Shown here: piece by piece, positions 13,396 to 27,261 of the stretch
How the letters are laid out: the number at the start of each line of letters is the position of its first letter
Numbering within the stretch: position 1 is the first letter of the stretch
Assembly: GCA_018806985.1 (NCBI GenBank)
Contig: JADANN010000364.1
Coordinates: 7,173,001 to 7,237,000 of the forward strand
DNA from: Angiostrongylus vasorum
Lineage: Eukaryota; Nematoda; Chromadorea; Rhabditida; Metastrongylidae
Direction of reading: 5' to 3'
DNA: 64,000 nucleotides
Notes under the pieces: model-generated
Databases searched by the model: none
What the model was told of the DNA's origin: nothing
Seen by the model: only the letters and a program-made list of their open reading frames with translations
Program-made: the position numbers and the translations under genes

Positions 13396-13597
13396 ATGGG
13401 CCACGGCCCTTTGTGCTGCTGTTGTTTTTCAAACAATGTGCGGCACATGATACTAGTCCTAACGTCGATCTGTATATCGGCATTATTCGCTAACCTTATC
13501 CTCTTCAACTTCACTGCTGTTCTGGACGCTGAACTTCCCACTTCATTGAGGCCAGTGCCATCTCTCGACACCTTGCATGAATACACTATCTGGCATG
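13396..13597 (+). CDS. SLC17-like gene, exon 1 (start, TM1)
   Basis: Begins with ATG directly after TTTTCAG. It encodes MGHGPLCCCC, then TM1 and the beginning of the first luminal loop (FNFTAVLDAELP), and ends at CATG|GTGGGT with one base carried over. The cysteine cluster after the start could be palmitoylated, which is inference. An upstream coding exon in frame is possible but none was seen. Confidence 0.75.
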
Positions 13598-16500
13598 GTG
13601 GGTTGTTTAGTGTTATTTTGTATATACTCTATGAAATCACTATGTCGAAGTGATTAAACAAGCATCCCAAAGTGATGGAATAAAGAGTAATTATTTAGAA
13701 GGAAAAAAAATGAGGAAACGTAATTGACGAAAGCACTAAGAGTATCTTGCGAAGCGTAGCAAAATAGTTCCCAAGATCCACTTTCTATTAACCTCGGCAT
13801 TGGATTATAAATCTGTTGTTCTCTTTTTACAGCAATCGCGAGGTTGTTGTTCAGCACACGTTTACTTCCTCACGAATTTAACACATACAACACAACGGTA
13901 GCTGACGTTTCGACAGTATCGCCTTCTTCAGAGCCTGGAAGGGTACACTAATATGTAATTTGCAACCCATTTCTAAAACGACCCTGCGTAGGATAGCATG
14001 CAACCTTTATGAGCTCCAAGATCGACTCCGCAATCAGGCCAAACAAGAAACATCAAACAGAGGTGAAAACCAAGAGGCGGCGACATTACCACTATCTCCG
14101 TTCCCTAGAACATTTTTTTAGACAACAGGACCCCAACGACGGAATTGACACAAAATTCCGCATGTTTTCGGGTGGCGTTCTCAACACTCTTAATCACTAC
14201 CGCGATAGAAGATTTATCTCTAACCTTACAGCCGCACAAAAGTGTGGCATGCAAGAATTTAGAGATTTAATAAATTCAAAGACCAATAGGCTATCAGTTA
14301 GTGATAAGGTGGGAGAGTTCATATTTATTCCCTGCCAGCTAGATGCTAAGATAACTGATGAACGTCTTAGTGATGTTACCCTTTATCGTCTATCATGTGA
14401 AATGGAATACAGAAGTTAATACCGAAAACTAAACAATCAGTGGGTCAAAGTTGCAAAGGCGACAAGCTTAAAATCGTCGGTTATTTCGCGCTTTAAAGTC
14501 AATAGACCAACATACCCCGTCTTATACCTACTTATTAAAACACATAATTTGGTATCACCTGCTGATCTTGCGTCAATTAATCTGTCATCGTTTAAGGTTA
14601 GAGCAATCATCAGCTGTGTAGACAGGCCAACGGATAGGATAACCTGGTTTCTAAGCCTAATACTAACCCAGTTGCTTAACCATATTCCAGCTCACCTCAC
14701 GATCACCCAAATGTTCCTAGAACGTCTACGTAACGCGTCTCCCTAATAACGCGTACGTGATGTAGTCTTTCGACGTTACCGCGTTGTACACCAACGTATC
14801 GAATGACTCCGCAATGCAAGCCATCTTCGAACTTCTTCTTGAACATGAAGGAAGAATAAATATTCATAGCTTGTCCATCCAGTAGCTCATGGCTCTCTTA
14901 AACGAGTGCCTAAACTGCTCGATTTTCAGATGGTCTGGGAAATATTTCGCGCAAATAAGGGGGTTGGCAATGGGACAGCGACTGGCACCAAGCCTTGCCA
15001 TTGCGCTTATGTTTAAAGTAGAAGCCTCCGATCTCGGTCTCCGACCACTTTTCCACTGCAGGCACACAGATGATTGTTTTATCGTCTTCTCTACGCAGGA
15101 GGACATGGACAAATGCTTCGATTTATTGAACGAGCAGTCTGAGTACCTTAAGTTACGTTCAAATAAACCTATCAAGTAGCGGTTACATGACAAAGTGGCA
15201 CTGAAAGCCAAGTAACAAGAACATCCTCGTTCATTTCCTTTCTTCCCACCTTTCACACACAAAGAGGGCGCTTGAGAGAAACATGTTTCGAACAGCCACC
15301 TCAGTGTGCACAAATAGGGAACAAAAGGAAGAATCGCGCAACTTGGCTCGGGAATTAGCCATCTCCAATGGCTACAAAATAGTAACCCCACGAGATAAGT
15401 TTAGAAGTAGAGCGACGCCCCAAAACGAAGGGTTTGGTCGAAACAAAGTCCCTGTTTATCTTGCCCTTCATTAGCGATGAAATAAGTGTAGCGATGAAGC
15501 GATGCTTAAGAAGGGCAGATTTAGAGGAATCGGTGGCGATAGTTGAAATACCACCGAATACTCTTCGTCGTCAGTTCGTAACCGCTTGTATGACCGTCTG
15601 TGTGAAACAACAAATTGCGTAACTTGCCCTTACGGCAAGGCTGGAGATTGCATGAGTTCAGGTACGATATACCTGATCTCTTGTAGTACTTGCGGAGGCG
15701 AATATATATTGGCGAAATGGGCAGACTTTTGTGTACCCGCATAAAGGAACACCTAGACGGCAACCGAAAATCAAAGCAAGGCACGCCACTAGGCACGCAT
15801 AGGATACAAAACATAGCGGAGAAGATTTTGATGTAAAAGTCGCTATCATCGCACGGGAGAGTAAAGCACCAACGCGCAAATTTCTCGAGGCGTTTTCGAT
15901 AAATTCCAAAAATCCGAGAATGAATAGCAAGGAAGAATGCCCTGAGATAACGCGTGATCTAGCCCCCGTATCTCAGGACTGATTTTTGATGTGGGATGGT
16001 GCAGTTATCAACCATATGGTACTCTAAGCGGCTGTTTTTCCTTGGTGGAAAACACATAAAAACGCTGGGTTTTTCGAAAAGCCGGTCATCGTGTAATTAT
16101 TGTTCAGATTTTCATCTTTCTGTTTGTGTTGTTGAAGCGTTTGACCTAGTGAATAACACATTAGTGTACCCTTAAGGCTCTGAAGAAGGCGATACTGCCG
16201 AAACGTCAGCTACCGTTATGTTGCATATGTTATATTTGTGAGGAAGCTAACGTGTGCTGAATAACAACCTCGCGATTGATGTAAAAAAGAGAACAACATA
16301 ACAAAGCACTGAAGCACAGTGGAATGTCGGGCAACATGTGATCTTTTGTTTAGTCGCTGAAGAATAATTCGTGAACATTGGGAAAGATCAATCACTAGCT
16401 GATAATCACCGGATATGTTCGGTTGATAGATTTCAAGGGTTCTTTCTCTGGCAGTAATTTTGAGAGCAGTTTGATTTATCTGTACGATTTAATGCCACTT

Positions 16501-19500
16501 GGAGCACTTTCCTTGGAGTTGTTTATCCGTCGTGAACAAATGTGCTGCCAGTTGTAAACAGACTGAACAAATGTGTTGCTTGAGTGGATGTGTTGACAGG
16601 TTCGTTGGATATCAAATAGGTCTTTTCGCCACATGAGGTCTAATTAAACCATTCCGCGCCGGGGTGGACACTATAATGAGCGTAACGATTTGGACTAGAC
16701 GTACGCATAGATACTGTGGTGCCCACATTCGGTTTATTGGGTTCTAGACGCTTTTTTTACCGCACTATATATACTCATTCGAAGGCTAATCGAATGCAGA
16801 TAAAAAATAGTCGGGTTGAGACCAGAAAAACCATTCTCTGCACTTAATGTTTGATGAAATCCCTTTTCCGAAAAAGTTAATTGACCATTAATTTCACCAA
16901 CAAATTATTCTTACTTCATTTTTAATCGCTCTGAGTATTCTATAGAATGTGTAGGCATGGAAATACCGAAATACAACATAAACTGCAGTATACTTCCAAA
17001 TGCCGGCAGCAGTGCATTATGTAATGTGGGCCATAGTAACACAAAATACTCGCTTACTTGGATACTTGGATGGGCCATCCTCACTGGTTGTGCGGACCCC
17101 AGCACAATCTCCATTTTTTCAGAGATTTGCTGGTTCAGCCATTGTGGTTCCGTGAAATCTCGAGGTCGGCCTGGTCAAAGTCTACCCTAGGTTGTCACCA
17201 TCACAGGCAGTCGCCGCCCTTGTGGATCAGAGGGAGATTTGCTACCATGTGATTAGTTTGATACCAGGACCGTAGTAGATCCTGGTATTGGTTTACTCTT
17301 AGCTGGGCTTCCTAATGGAGACATCGGACTCCTCAGCTTGGGAGACGCCGTCAGGGGAGATGAATCACACCCGCTGTTCATCGCAGCCGACACCCATGAA
17401 CACGAATAAAACGGTTAAGGTTATGATTATAACTAAACTTCAGGTTAACTGGGTTCATTGCCGATTTGTGCTTCCCAGATCAATCTCGCTGGCGGGGGAT
17501 TGCTGATGGCAGTGGTCGATAGAACCAGCTGAGAGACATGCGAAACGAAGGACCCGCATGATGTGGTGGTGAACGCGTTACTCCCCGGAAAGGACAATAG
17601 CGCGTTCGCTCCCTACCGCAGAAACCTGCGGCCCGGAGTTTTGCAAATATCTTAGCATCGTTGAAGTTATATTTCGCAACATACCTTGCTATTAAGAAGA
17701 GTGAGCAGTGAATAATAAGTTAGAATTGTGATTGTAACTGCAACCTCAGCTTAACTGGGTTCATTGCCGACTTGGGCTCCCCAAATCAATCCCAATGACG
17801 GGTGATTGCTGATGGCAGAGATCGATAGAACTATCTGAGAGACAGGCGATACGAAGGACCCGCATGGTGTGGTGGTGACGCAGACACCTGCGGTCCGGAG
17901 TTTTGCAAATATCTCAGCCTCATTGAAACTAATAGAAGAATAGAACGGAGTCTTTTCTACATTCCTTTCATGTTCAATACCTCTCAACTCCTTTATTTAT
18001 TGTGGAATTTTTTTTTCATTGTCAAAAAACCAGAGAGCCAGCAGCCGTCGAAAAAATTGCGCTTTATCGGTTGGGCCGGCTACGACAAAAAGGCGCCGGT
18101 GCGGAATGAGTTAATAAGTAAGAAATGAATAAAACAAAGCGGAGAGAAGTGAAGAGTGCTAAAATATAGAAGTGTTTTGCTCTAATTATTGCTGCCTAAT
18201 TTTGACTAGCGAGTTCATGAACCTTGATCGAAGAGTCCCTTTCAAATGGCTTACTCTAATGCCATGAGAAATGGAGGAGGTTTTGTAATCAGAGGAAAAA
18301 ACTACGCCTTCTTTCATTGATAAGCTAAGTCGAGGTTGATAAAAAGGTTCATTCGGCTAACGTTTCGTTGTCTCCATCTACCTGATAGGCAGTGATTCGA
18401 GTGGATGGTCCACAGTCGTTCTCAGTCGTATAAAAACAAATTATTATCGAAGAGAAAACAAACAACCGACCTCTACTAGAGAACATCGCCGGGTGGTGGA
18501 CCATCGACTCGAATCTGTGAAGGCTGTGAAGAAGATGAAGACGTTGAAACGTTAGCCGAACAGACGTTTTTATCAACCTCATGTTAGGCTATCAATGAAA
18601 GAATGCGTATTGATTAGCCATGTCGAGGTAAAGGAAAGTCGCTTTTTGAAAACCTATGCTGTTTTATGCTGCTCATAAGTTTAATGATGTTGCGAAATGA
18701 CACTGATACTCACGGCCTTTACCGATTTTGTGGTGGTTGCTGTGATGGTTGCTGTTAACTCGTGCGAAACACGTTTGATGGAAGAAAACGATTTGGTGGT
18801 GTAAAAAATGCTTATGACAAGTAAAAGTTGGCTAGAAATTTGCTATGGATGGACATTTTTCTCCTTTTCTCTTTTTCTGTTTTTCTCTTTGCGTGTATAT
18901 GCTGTTATCATAAAACTTAGATATGTGTCAGTTCCAATCACGTCATTAATCATTCGATGTCTATGTCGACTCTATAAGACCCTAGTGCTTGATAGATGTG
19001 AAAGAAAGAAAGTGGGACTAAAAACTAAGTATGAAAAGTGGTAGTAACCTGGTTTTTTCTTTCTCTCAGATCGACTGAGGAGGTCAGCGGACTTGAAGAA
19101 CGACACCCTGCACTCTTCTACGGAACCATCTGAAGGCGATGGTTTGTTTTTTCAGTACTGTCTCTCTTTACTTCGTCGGCAATTTTATACTCGTTTTGTG
19201 AAATCATTTCGTTGTCGTTCGAAAATATGAAGAGCATTACGATTTATTGCAGTAGATATTTTGTTGTGTTGAATTCAAAGTGCCAGTTCCTTCTAAGCAG
19301 CTGTTTTCGATAGTGTTTGGAACCATCGTTATCGTGGGTCAGGTGTATGGCTGAACCACTGAAACATGACTGAAACACTCTTCTCAAAATGTGGAACATT
19401 TCTTATCAACTATGGAGAAATTGAGGGATAAATTACCTATTTGATTACTTGAATGCCTAGTCTTCATTAATTGCAAAGAGTCGTTTGGGCTCAGCAAAGT

Positions 19501-22500
19501 TTACATTTGATCTAGTACTTTGGTGATTGGGCAAGGTTTTCTTTCCTTGGCTTCTTGAAAGCCGTGTGAGGGCCCGGGTCACGCCAACAGTGGCCAGCTA
19601 GCGATTGTCTTTGAGAGGGTGGCGTTGATTCCTGATACTGGTTTACTCCTTTCTGGGCTTCCAAATGAAAATTTTGTACCCCTTCACCACTCAGGAGACT
19701 AATCTGAGTAGTTGACCTTCTCTGTGCACCGCACTTTGACAACCGAGAATGCCCCTAATTGCGGTGGGATAATAAATGATTAATGGGAAATGTAAATTTA
19801 TAAAGTACAAGAAGAAACGTGGCCAGGGTTATTCTTGCCGTTAATAATGTTTTAGTGTAGGTACAGAGTGTATTTCTTCATGGATCTTGTAGTTTGTAGC
19901 TAAATGGATTTTTAAAGCTTGTCGCTAGTTTCTCATGTATTATTATTGTTTGAAAAAATCTCAGTTATTATAAACAAAGGTCCAAGCGTATATGTGGAGT
20001 TTTAGTGTTGGTAGAATGGGTTGGGTTCAATTTCCTTTTCCTGTTTAAGTTTTCTGGCTTCCAAAGTGGAACAATTTTCTTTCACACAAAAATGATGATA
20101 CCACTTGGTTAGTAATTTAAGAAGGATGATTTGGTCAAAATTGGCCTTTTTTGTTAATTGGCTTTTGGGTTAGATCTAACTGTTTGCATCAGCCATGTCT
20201 TACGAGTTTTTTCCTTTGGCTCTTATTTTATCTGAATATTCCACTTGTATTCTTCTTAGTGTTGTTAATTTTCAGTCGGTTACCCAGTTCTACCAGAAAC
20301 AATTCCATCGGTAACAACCAGCTCAACTATCAGCTCTGCCATGATCAAGAAAACCGAGAAGCCGATAATGGTGTTCTTTTCAAATTCACCAATAAAGTTG
20401 GATACGACGACCACTACTATGTCTTCACCATTGCCAGCAGACCCACGTGACGTTGTGAGAAACGGTTCGTTATCCATTGAATTCACTGAGTTCTGTTAAA
20501 TTTTCATAGGAAAATCATTGTAGGATTCGAAAATTTCGTATGTTCAACTAAAACTTTATTTAGTAATGGTATCAATAGATATAAAGACAAATGAGTGTTT
20601 GTAGTTTTGATACAATTTCGATGTTTTTTTTAATTATCACTTGCTTATTCCGATTCATTCCCTCCCTCAAATATCCACTCTGAGGCAACCATCGCGACCA
20701 GTACCTGACCCTCAACTATGATATTTGCCAGAAATCGGTACCTATGGTGACTAATGTTCATTTTTTTCTTTGCGTTATTGCCTTGTCATTTTTCCCAAAG
20801 GCAGTTTTTTTCTTTGGAGTGTTGACCTTTGTCGATGGATAATAAAATTAATGGTTAGGACGACATGTAGACTTTTGCATTGCGTGTAAGGTTAAATTAT
20901 GGAGCTTCTGAGGTTAGGATCAAGAGAAGGGAGAGATTACGTTTAACCTAAACACGACAGTTATTGATTAGATAAAGGTACTCTAAAGTTACAATCACAG
21001 AGGTAGTTGCAGTACCAAACTGGATTAAAACGTCTCTGGAGTCTAACTGGTGTGTTGAAAATATTCAGCAACCTTCAACCTTTTTTGGGTTTCGTCTCCC
21101 AAATAGTATCTTTCATTCGTTATTCAAACTAAGAGTCAAGTTTTTTAAATCGGTGATTACAGTGCGCTTTTTTTTGTATTTACAAATTCCAGAAGTGCAA
21201 AGAGCGATCGACAGACTGGAAGGACGTGGTGAAGATCCAAGAACAACTCCAGTGGCTGATAAGGAATTAGTGAAAGATGAAATAACGTGAGATTTTAGAG
21301 GGCTCCTGTCTACCGTGAAGTTGTAGATTTGGATTGGTTTTAAACGAAAGTGCCAAACTCTAGTTCAAATCTGCATTTAAGCGCTAAACCATCGATGGAG
21401 ACAAAAACGAAGCGATATCTGCTTTATGCGGCCCCTGGTTTAGGGTTTTTTCCGTTTTGCTTTTGTTTTCCGTGAGTGGCTTTTGAAGTTTTCTCTTCCA
21501 GGATGTCTTATCGGTTTGATTCCAATGATTTTTCTTGTCAAGCACTGTGGTTCGAGAATCACTATTTCGGCAGCCCTAGCCAATTCAGCTGTTTTAACTT
21601 TAATGGTACCTGCGCTGTCCTCATACGGTAAGTGAAAGGAAGAAGGTAAATCGTTATGCGTTAGTAAATCTCTTAGTGATGCGCTATGTACTCGATTCCA
21701 TTAAGCATTATAGAGGTGACACGATGCTTTTGCCTATAGAATGGCTTCTAAGGAACGTAACGATCTATCAAGTTAGTGTTTTAATTCGCCTAGACAAGTT
21801 TACTACCAATTCACTGACCTTGGAAAGATGGGTGCATGGTTAATCCGGGACGTGGAGTAGAAGCAAAGAAAGCGGAAATCTGTTAAGTAACAGTTCCCAG
21901 GACTGACTTTCTATTAACCTCGGCATTGGATCATGAATGTGTCGTTTTCTTTCTCAGCAGTCGCGAGGTTGTCATACAGCACACGTTTTGATTCTATATA
22001 AAAAACACATGGAACAGAACAGTAGCTGACGTTTCGGCGGCGATGCTGCAGGAAGTAAAACGTATGGTGCATAACAACCAAGCGATCGCTGAAAAACAAA
22101 CGACACATCTATTAAGTAAATAGAATAATCGTGCTCAATAAAACACAAGCACACCATTTACAAAGATCGCAGGAGTGTAGATAACGTGGTAGAGAAGTCA
22201 AGAGTCCTTATGTTAAGAGAAACGACTCCATAGCGCGCACTCGCTAATTGCGTCCAACTTTCTCGCGAGCTCTGCCCATTTTCACGGTTACGTTGCATGG
22301 GATCGCATGAAGTCTGCATGATTTTCAAGCTATTCTCCGTTAAATAGTCTAGTATGGAGACATCAAATAAGAAAGAGAAACAAAAATAGGGGCATTACAG
22401 CTAAATCCTTTTCGCTCGATCGCTGCTTGTACAGCAACAGCCGAATAGCAAAGTTTGTACAGCAAGAGCCGAAAATCAAGTTATTACAAATTTTCACATA

Positions 22501-25500
22501 TTTTCGGGCAGCGCTTACAAAAGTTCGTAATCACTATCATAGGAAAAAGCTTAGCTCCAATCTCACAGCAGTACAATGCGTGACTATTCGAGAACTAATA
22601 AACTCAAAAACTATTAAACTATGTGAATGAGTCCTTCCGCAATGAAAGCCATCCTCGAACTTCTTATGGAACGCGGGGGAGCGGTAAACATGTGTGGTTT
22701 GTCGATTCAACAACTCATGGCTTCATTGGGTACTCAAACTGTTGAACTTTAAATGCTGGAAATATTACTTCCATACCAAAGGATTAGCAGTAAGACAGCG
22801 TCTAGCGCCAGGTTTTAACACTGCGTTAATGTCTAAAATATTAGCTTCTACACTTGTTCTCTAACCACTGCTCCATCGTGGATATATCGTTGACTATTTT
22901 TTCATCTGCTAAAACAAGAGGAGAGATGGAGAGTGTTTTCTATTGCTAAACGAACAGTTTGATTGCCTAAAATTTACCCGAGAGAAACCGAAGAAGAAAC
23001 TGGCTTACATTTTGATCATTCAGTTCAACATATCGAAGAGCGACTATATTACAGAATGCTACTGAAAGTCAAGTAACGAAAACATACTGGTTCATTATCT
23101 CTTCTCACCCTTAGCAAGCAATGACAAATTTCAAAAACCCAAAGATGAGCCACAGAAACGGGTGCTATCTGATCACTGCACTTTATCTCTGGGCCATTTC
23201 TTGGGTCATAGTCGTTTACTTGTCTGCTACCTTAAAGTGGTCGTTAAGCATGGGTGATTCGTTAATGCTTCTCTTCTGTCGGATTGATTTATCGGTTTTT
23301 TCGTTTCCTGGGTAACTAAGCTCAGTTCTCTGTCTGTGACATAGCAGTGGTTATCTAACCCAATAAACCTGTAAATTGGTAGCAGTGCTGATGGAAAGAA
23401 ATCGAAATGATTCAGTTTGTTTTGTAAAAAGTTTTTCAAACATAAATAAAACTGTTGGGTCCAAATTCTGTACGAGTACACCAGAACAAGTTTCGATAGT
23501 TTCTGGTAGATGTCATTTTATGCAGTGAAATAATAGTGGCTGAGTTCTTGCTACTTCCATCGAGTTTCGGCTTATCGTACGTTAACAATAACATTTATAA
23601 TTTTCAAACTGAGCGTCATTTAACCTGACTAATGAAATCATCAACATGTGTTTAAATTGTTGAGCTTACACGAGGTTAATAAATAGATTTATTCAGTTAA
23701 AGTTTCGACGTCTTCGTCTTCATAAGAGCCGATGGTCTGGGTCGATGATCCACGGTTGTTTGTTTTCTCGAGGTGTCACCTTCATTTTCGTATTGAGTTA
23801 GATTTTCTTCAGTGCCCATTGTAGGGTGAGTACGCCTCGTTCGCAGGGTGAGCGTGCCTCATTCGAGCGATACTCACTGAAGAAGATCTGACTCTACAAA
23901 GATGAAGATGCCAAGTCGAGAAGAACAACCGTGCACCATCGACTCGGATCATGGGCTCTGATGAAGACGAAGACGTCTAAACGTTGGCCGAACAAACCTA
24001 TTTCTCAATCTAATGTAAGCTCAACAACTTAAACTGAAGAACATCTATATTCTTGTAGTAATCTGGTAACTGACCCAACATCGGAATGGTTAACTTTGAT
24101 TAGAAGTTACGCAGCGTAATGAAAAATTGCTGCTTGTCTCGAAAAATATTCAAGTTTCCTTATACACTATTATTTTCCCTGTCGTCATAAATTGTACTTT
24201 TGAGAACCCAATAGAGACTGACGACAAATCTTGCAGCAATTCTGTGTTCAACAACGTTTTGCTTGTTTTGCTGAATTGTTTGTGGAGATTTTTCGAAGTA
24301 ATTTTCTTGTTGATCGCTTTTCTTCACCGAACGTTTTTACAGGCTTTTCGACGCTGTTTCCTATTCGAGTTCTCCTCGGTGTGTGTTTCTCACCGTCACT
24401 TCCAGTTGTGGGAGCAGTTGCAGCGAATTGGGGATGTTTAAATGAACAGCTTCTTTTTACAGCTACTACGTTCGCATTCATTCAGGTGAGAATGCTACTG
24501 AAGCGAGTGGTTTCTCACATAGGATACCATGTCGTGAAAACAAAGGATAATACAGGAATACGAACCATAAACTGTGGATGAATCGGTGATGCCTTGCCTG
24601 CTGTTAGGTATTTTATGGGGCTAAAAACATCCACATCACTTTCCGATCGAAGAAAACCGCATGTTGACAATTTAAGAACTCCTTGTATTTTCTGTCATAT
24701 ATTAAAACTCGGCAAAATGCTTGAGGAACTAATCGGATTTGTAAAGCAATTATTTGAAAGAGCAAAATTATTATTATTATTACTATTGTTATTATTAATT
24801 ATTGTTATTGTTCATTATTAATTATTACTAATTATTATTATTAATTATTATTATTAACTATTATTATTAATTATTATTCTTAATTATTATTAATTATTAT
24901 TATTAATTATTATTAATTATTGTTAATTATCATTATTAATTACTGTTATTTATTCACCTGTATCACCTGTAGTCCCGTTGATCGTCGAGTGATTCGAGCG
25001 GGGGGCCAGTAAGTCTTCCATTTTTTCCCTGTCGTGTGCAAGAGTAGCCCAATGGGTTCTGCTCGCTCTATGGTCTCGTCGAGCATCATATCTTTCTACA
25101 AGGCTCTTTGTGAAGAACTCTGACCATCGGTCTTCCTGCAGTGCGTTTAACATCCCGAGGAATCCAGTCACTAACGGCTCTTGTCCATCGGTTGTCATAC
25201 GCATTACGTGTCCTGCCCACCTTATCTTCGATTGTTTGGCGTACAGAACGGCATCTTTGATTTTTGATCGTCGACGCAAATCGGAGCCTCGGATCCCCTT
25301 CCCTTACTTGTGTGGAACGGGATACTCCTAGCGTCGCCCTTTCGACTGCGCATTCGATAACGCTAAGTGACCTTTCATCCTGCTTACGCAGCAACCAGGT
25401 TTCTGACGCATACGTTAGGGGCAGGAAGTACCGTTGAGCGGAAAAGGTGGGCATGGAGTCGGGTGTTCCTTGTTCCCTTCACTACATCCTCGATGCTCTT

Positions 25501-27225
25501 GAAAGCACCCCAAGCCGTTCGTTTTCTTCTGCTCAGCTCTGGAGCTAAGTCGTTCATCATATTGATTTCCCGACCTAGATAGATATAACTGGAGTATTCG
25601 GAGATATTCGTTCCGTTGAGCATGAATGAGGCATGCGAAACCAATCCGTTCTTCATGAACATCGTTCTTGTGAGATTTAGTTGAAGACCAATCTTTGCAC
25701 AGGCTCTATCAAAGTCGGCAAGCATACGTTCCGCCTGGCTAATGTTTGGTGTTATAAGGACGATGTCATCAGCAAAGCCAAAATGGTGTAACTAATATCC
25801 CATTCCAATGTTCGCATGACGTTCTTGAGGGTGGTGGTAAATAATTTTGGCGAGGTGGTATCGCCTTGCCTAACTCCTCTTTTGACGTCAATGATAATAT
25901 CGTCGTAGAATGGTGATACCTTGGTTGTGAAATTTTTGTACAGCTCACGAAGAATCTTTATGTACTGAGTAGGGGCTCCTTGACTATCCAGGGCTTCCAA
26001 GACTGCTTCTATCTCGACTGAATCAAAGGTCTTCTTCGAATCGATGAAAGTGAGACAGAGCGGTCTTTTTGTACTCTCGCGACACTTCAATGAGTCTCGT
26101 TATCGTTTGGATGCGGTCCATCGTACCAAATCCTTTTCGAAACCCTGTTTGCTCACATGACTGTCCTTCTTCCAGTGTTCTGTCAATCCTGTTTAGGATG
26201 ACTCGAGTGAAAAGTTTGTAGACGACAGACAGTAAGCAGATTGGACGATAGTTGCCGATATCCTGTAGGTCACCCTTCTTGAACAATAACACGGTCTTGC
26301 TGGTCTTCCAGTGAGTAGGGACCTTGCATTCGGACAGGTAACGTGTCAAGAGCCGAGCCAGTATGTTTACGAGGATTGACGGAAGGTTCTTCAGGTGTTC
26401 TGGTCTTATCCTGTCTGGACCTGGTGTTGTTCGATTTTTTCACCGACGAAATGGCATGTCGGATTTCGGAAGGGAGAACCGGTGGTACAACATATCCATC
26501 CTCCTTTATTCCATATGGCGGAAGGTGGACGTGGCTATCTAAGAGATCCGAGTAGTATTCGTGAATAATTTTCTCCATTGCCTTTCTGGACGCTGGAACT
26601 GTTCCGTCTGGGCGGCGGAGTGCAATCATTTTGGTCTTATAATTGGCGAAGCTTCGGTGGGCTTTGTGAATGCTTTTTCCCAGCCTCTGCAGCTTCGACC
26701 GTTATTTATTATTATTATTAATTATTACTATTAATTATTGTTATTAATTATCATTAATTGTTGTTACTAATTATTATTTGGAGTTTTGTTGTTTCGGAGT
26801 TTTGCAAATATCTCAGCATTACAGAAGTTATATTTCGCAACATACCCTGCCGTTAAAAAGAATAGGCAGTGAGTAAAAAGGTGAAGATTGTGATTATAAC
26901 ATAGCCTCAGCTTAACTGGGTTCAATGCCGATTTGTGCTTCCCAGATCAATCCCGTTGACCGGGTGATTGCTGATGGCAGAGATCAATAGAACTAACTGA
27001 GAGACAGGCGAAACGAAGGACCCGCATGGTGTGGTGGTGAACTCGTTACTCCTTGGAAAGGACAATAGCGCGTTCGTTCCCCACCGCAGACACCTGCGGT
27101 CCGGAGTTTTGCAGATATCTCAGCATTATAGAAATTATTATTAATTATTATGAATTATTTTTATCAGTCATTATTATTTATTGTTAATTATTATTATTAA
27201 TCATTATTGATTATTATTAGATATT

Positions 27226-27261
<36 letters not shown>

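Larger units (their letters stand above)
13781..16300 (+). mobile_element. Penelope-like element (PLE) with inverted termini, decayed
   Basis: Lies in intron 1 of the SLC17-like gene. The left terminal repeat (13781-13960) and right one (16160-16300) are inverted copies of each other. Between them is a decayed open frame with an N-terminal linker region, a reverse transcriptase and a GIY-YIG endonuclease, the domain order of EN+ PLEs. Each terminus carries a minimal hammerhead-like motif, as reported for metazoan PLEs. Several in-frame stops and frameshifts show that this copy is dead. Confidence 0.85.

Noticed and set aside
14864..15391. 175-codon minus-strand frame
   Set aside because: Shadow of the PLE reverse transcriptase on the opposite strand; the plus frame shows recognisable RT blocks.
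15521..15930. Minus-strand frames opposite GIY-YIG
   Set aside because: Shadows of the plus-strand GIY-YIG region.
21502..21630. Alternative open frame in SLC17-like exon 5
   Set aside because: It is open but gives no membrane segment and does not continue in the next exon, while the chosen frame joins in phase to TM4.
24127..24342. Upstream extension of SLC17-like exon 6 as a larger exon
   Set aside because: The open stretch before 24343 is intron-like, and a clear TTTACAG site with matching phase marks the start.
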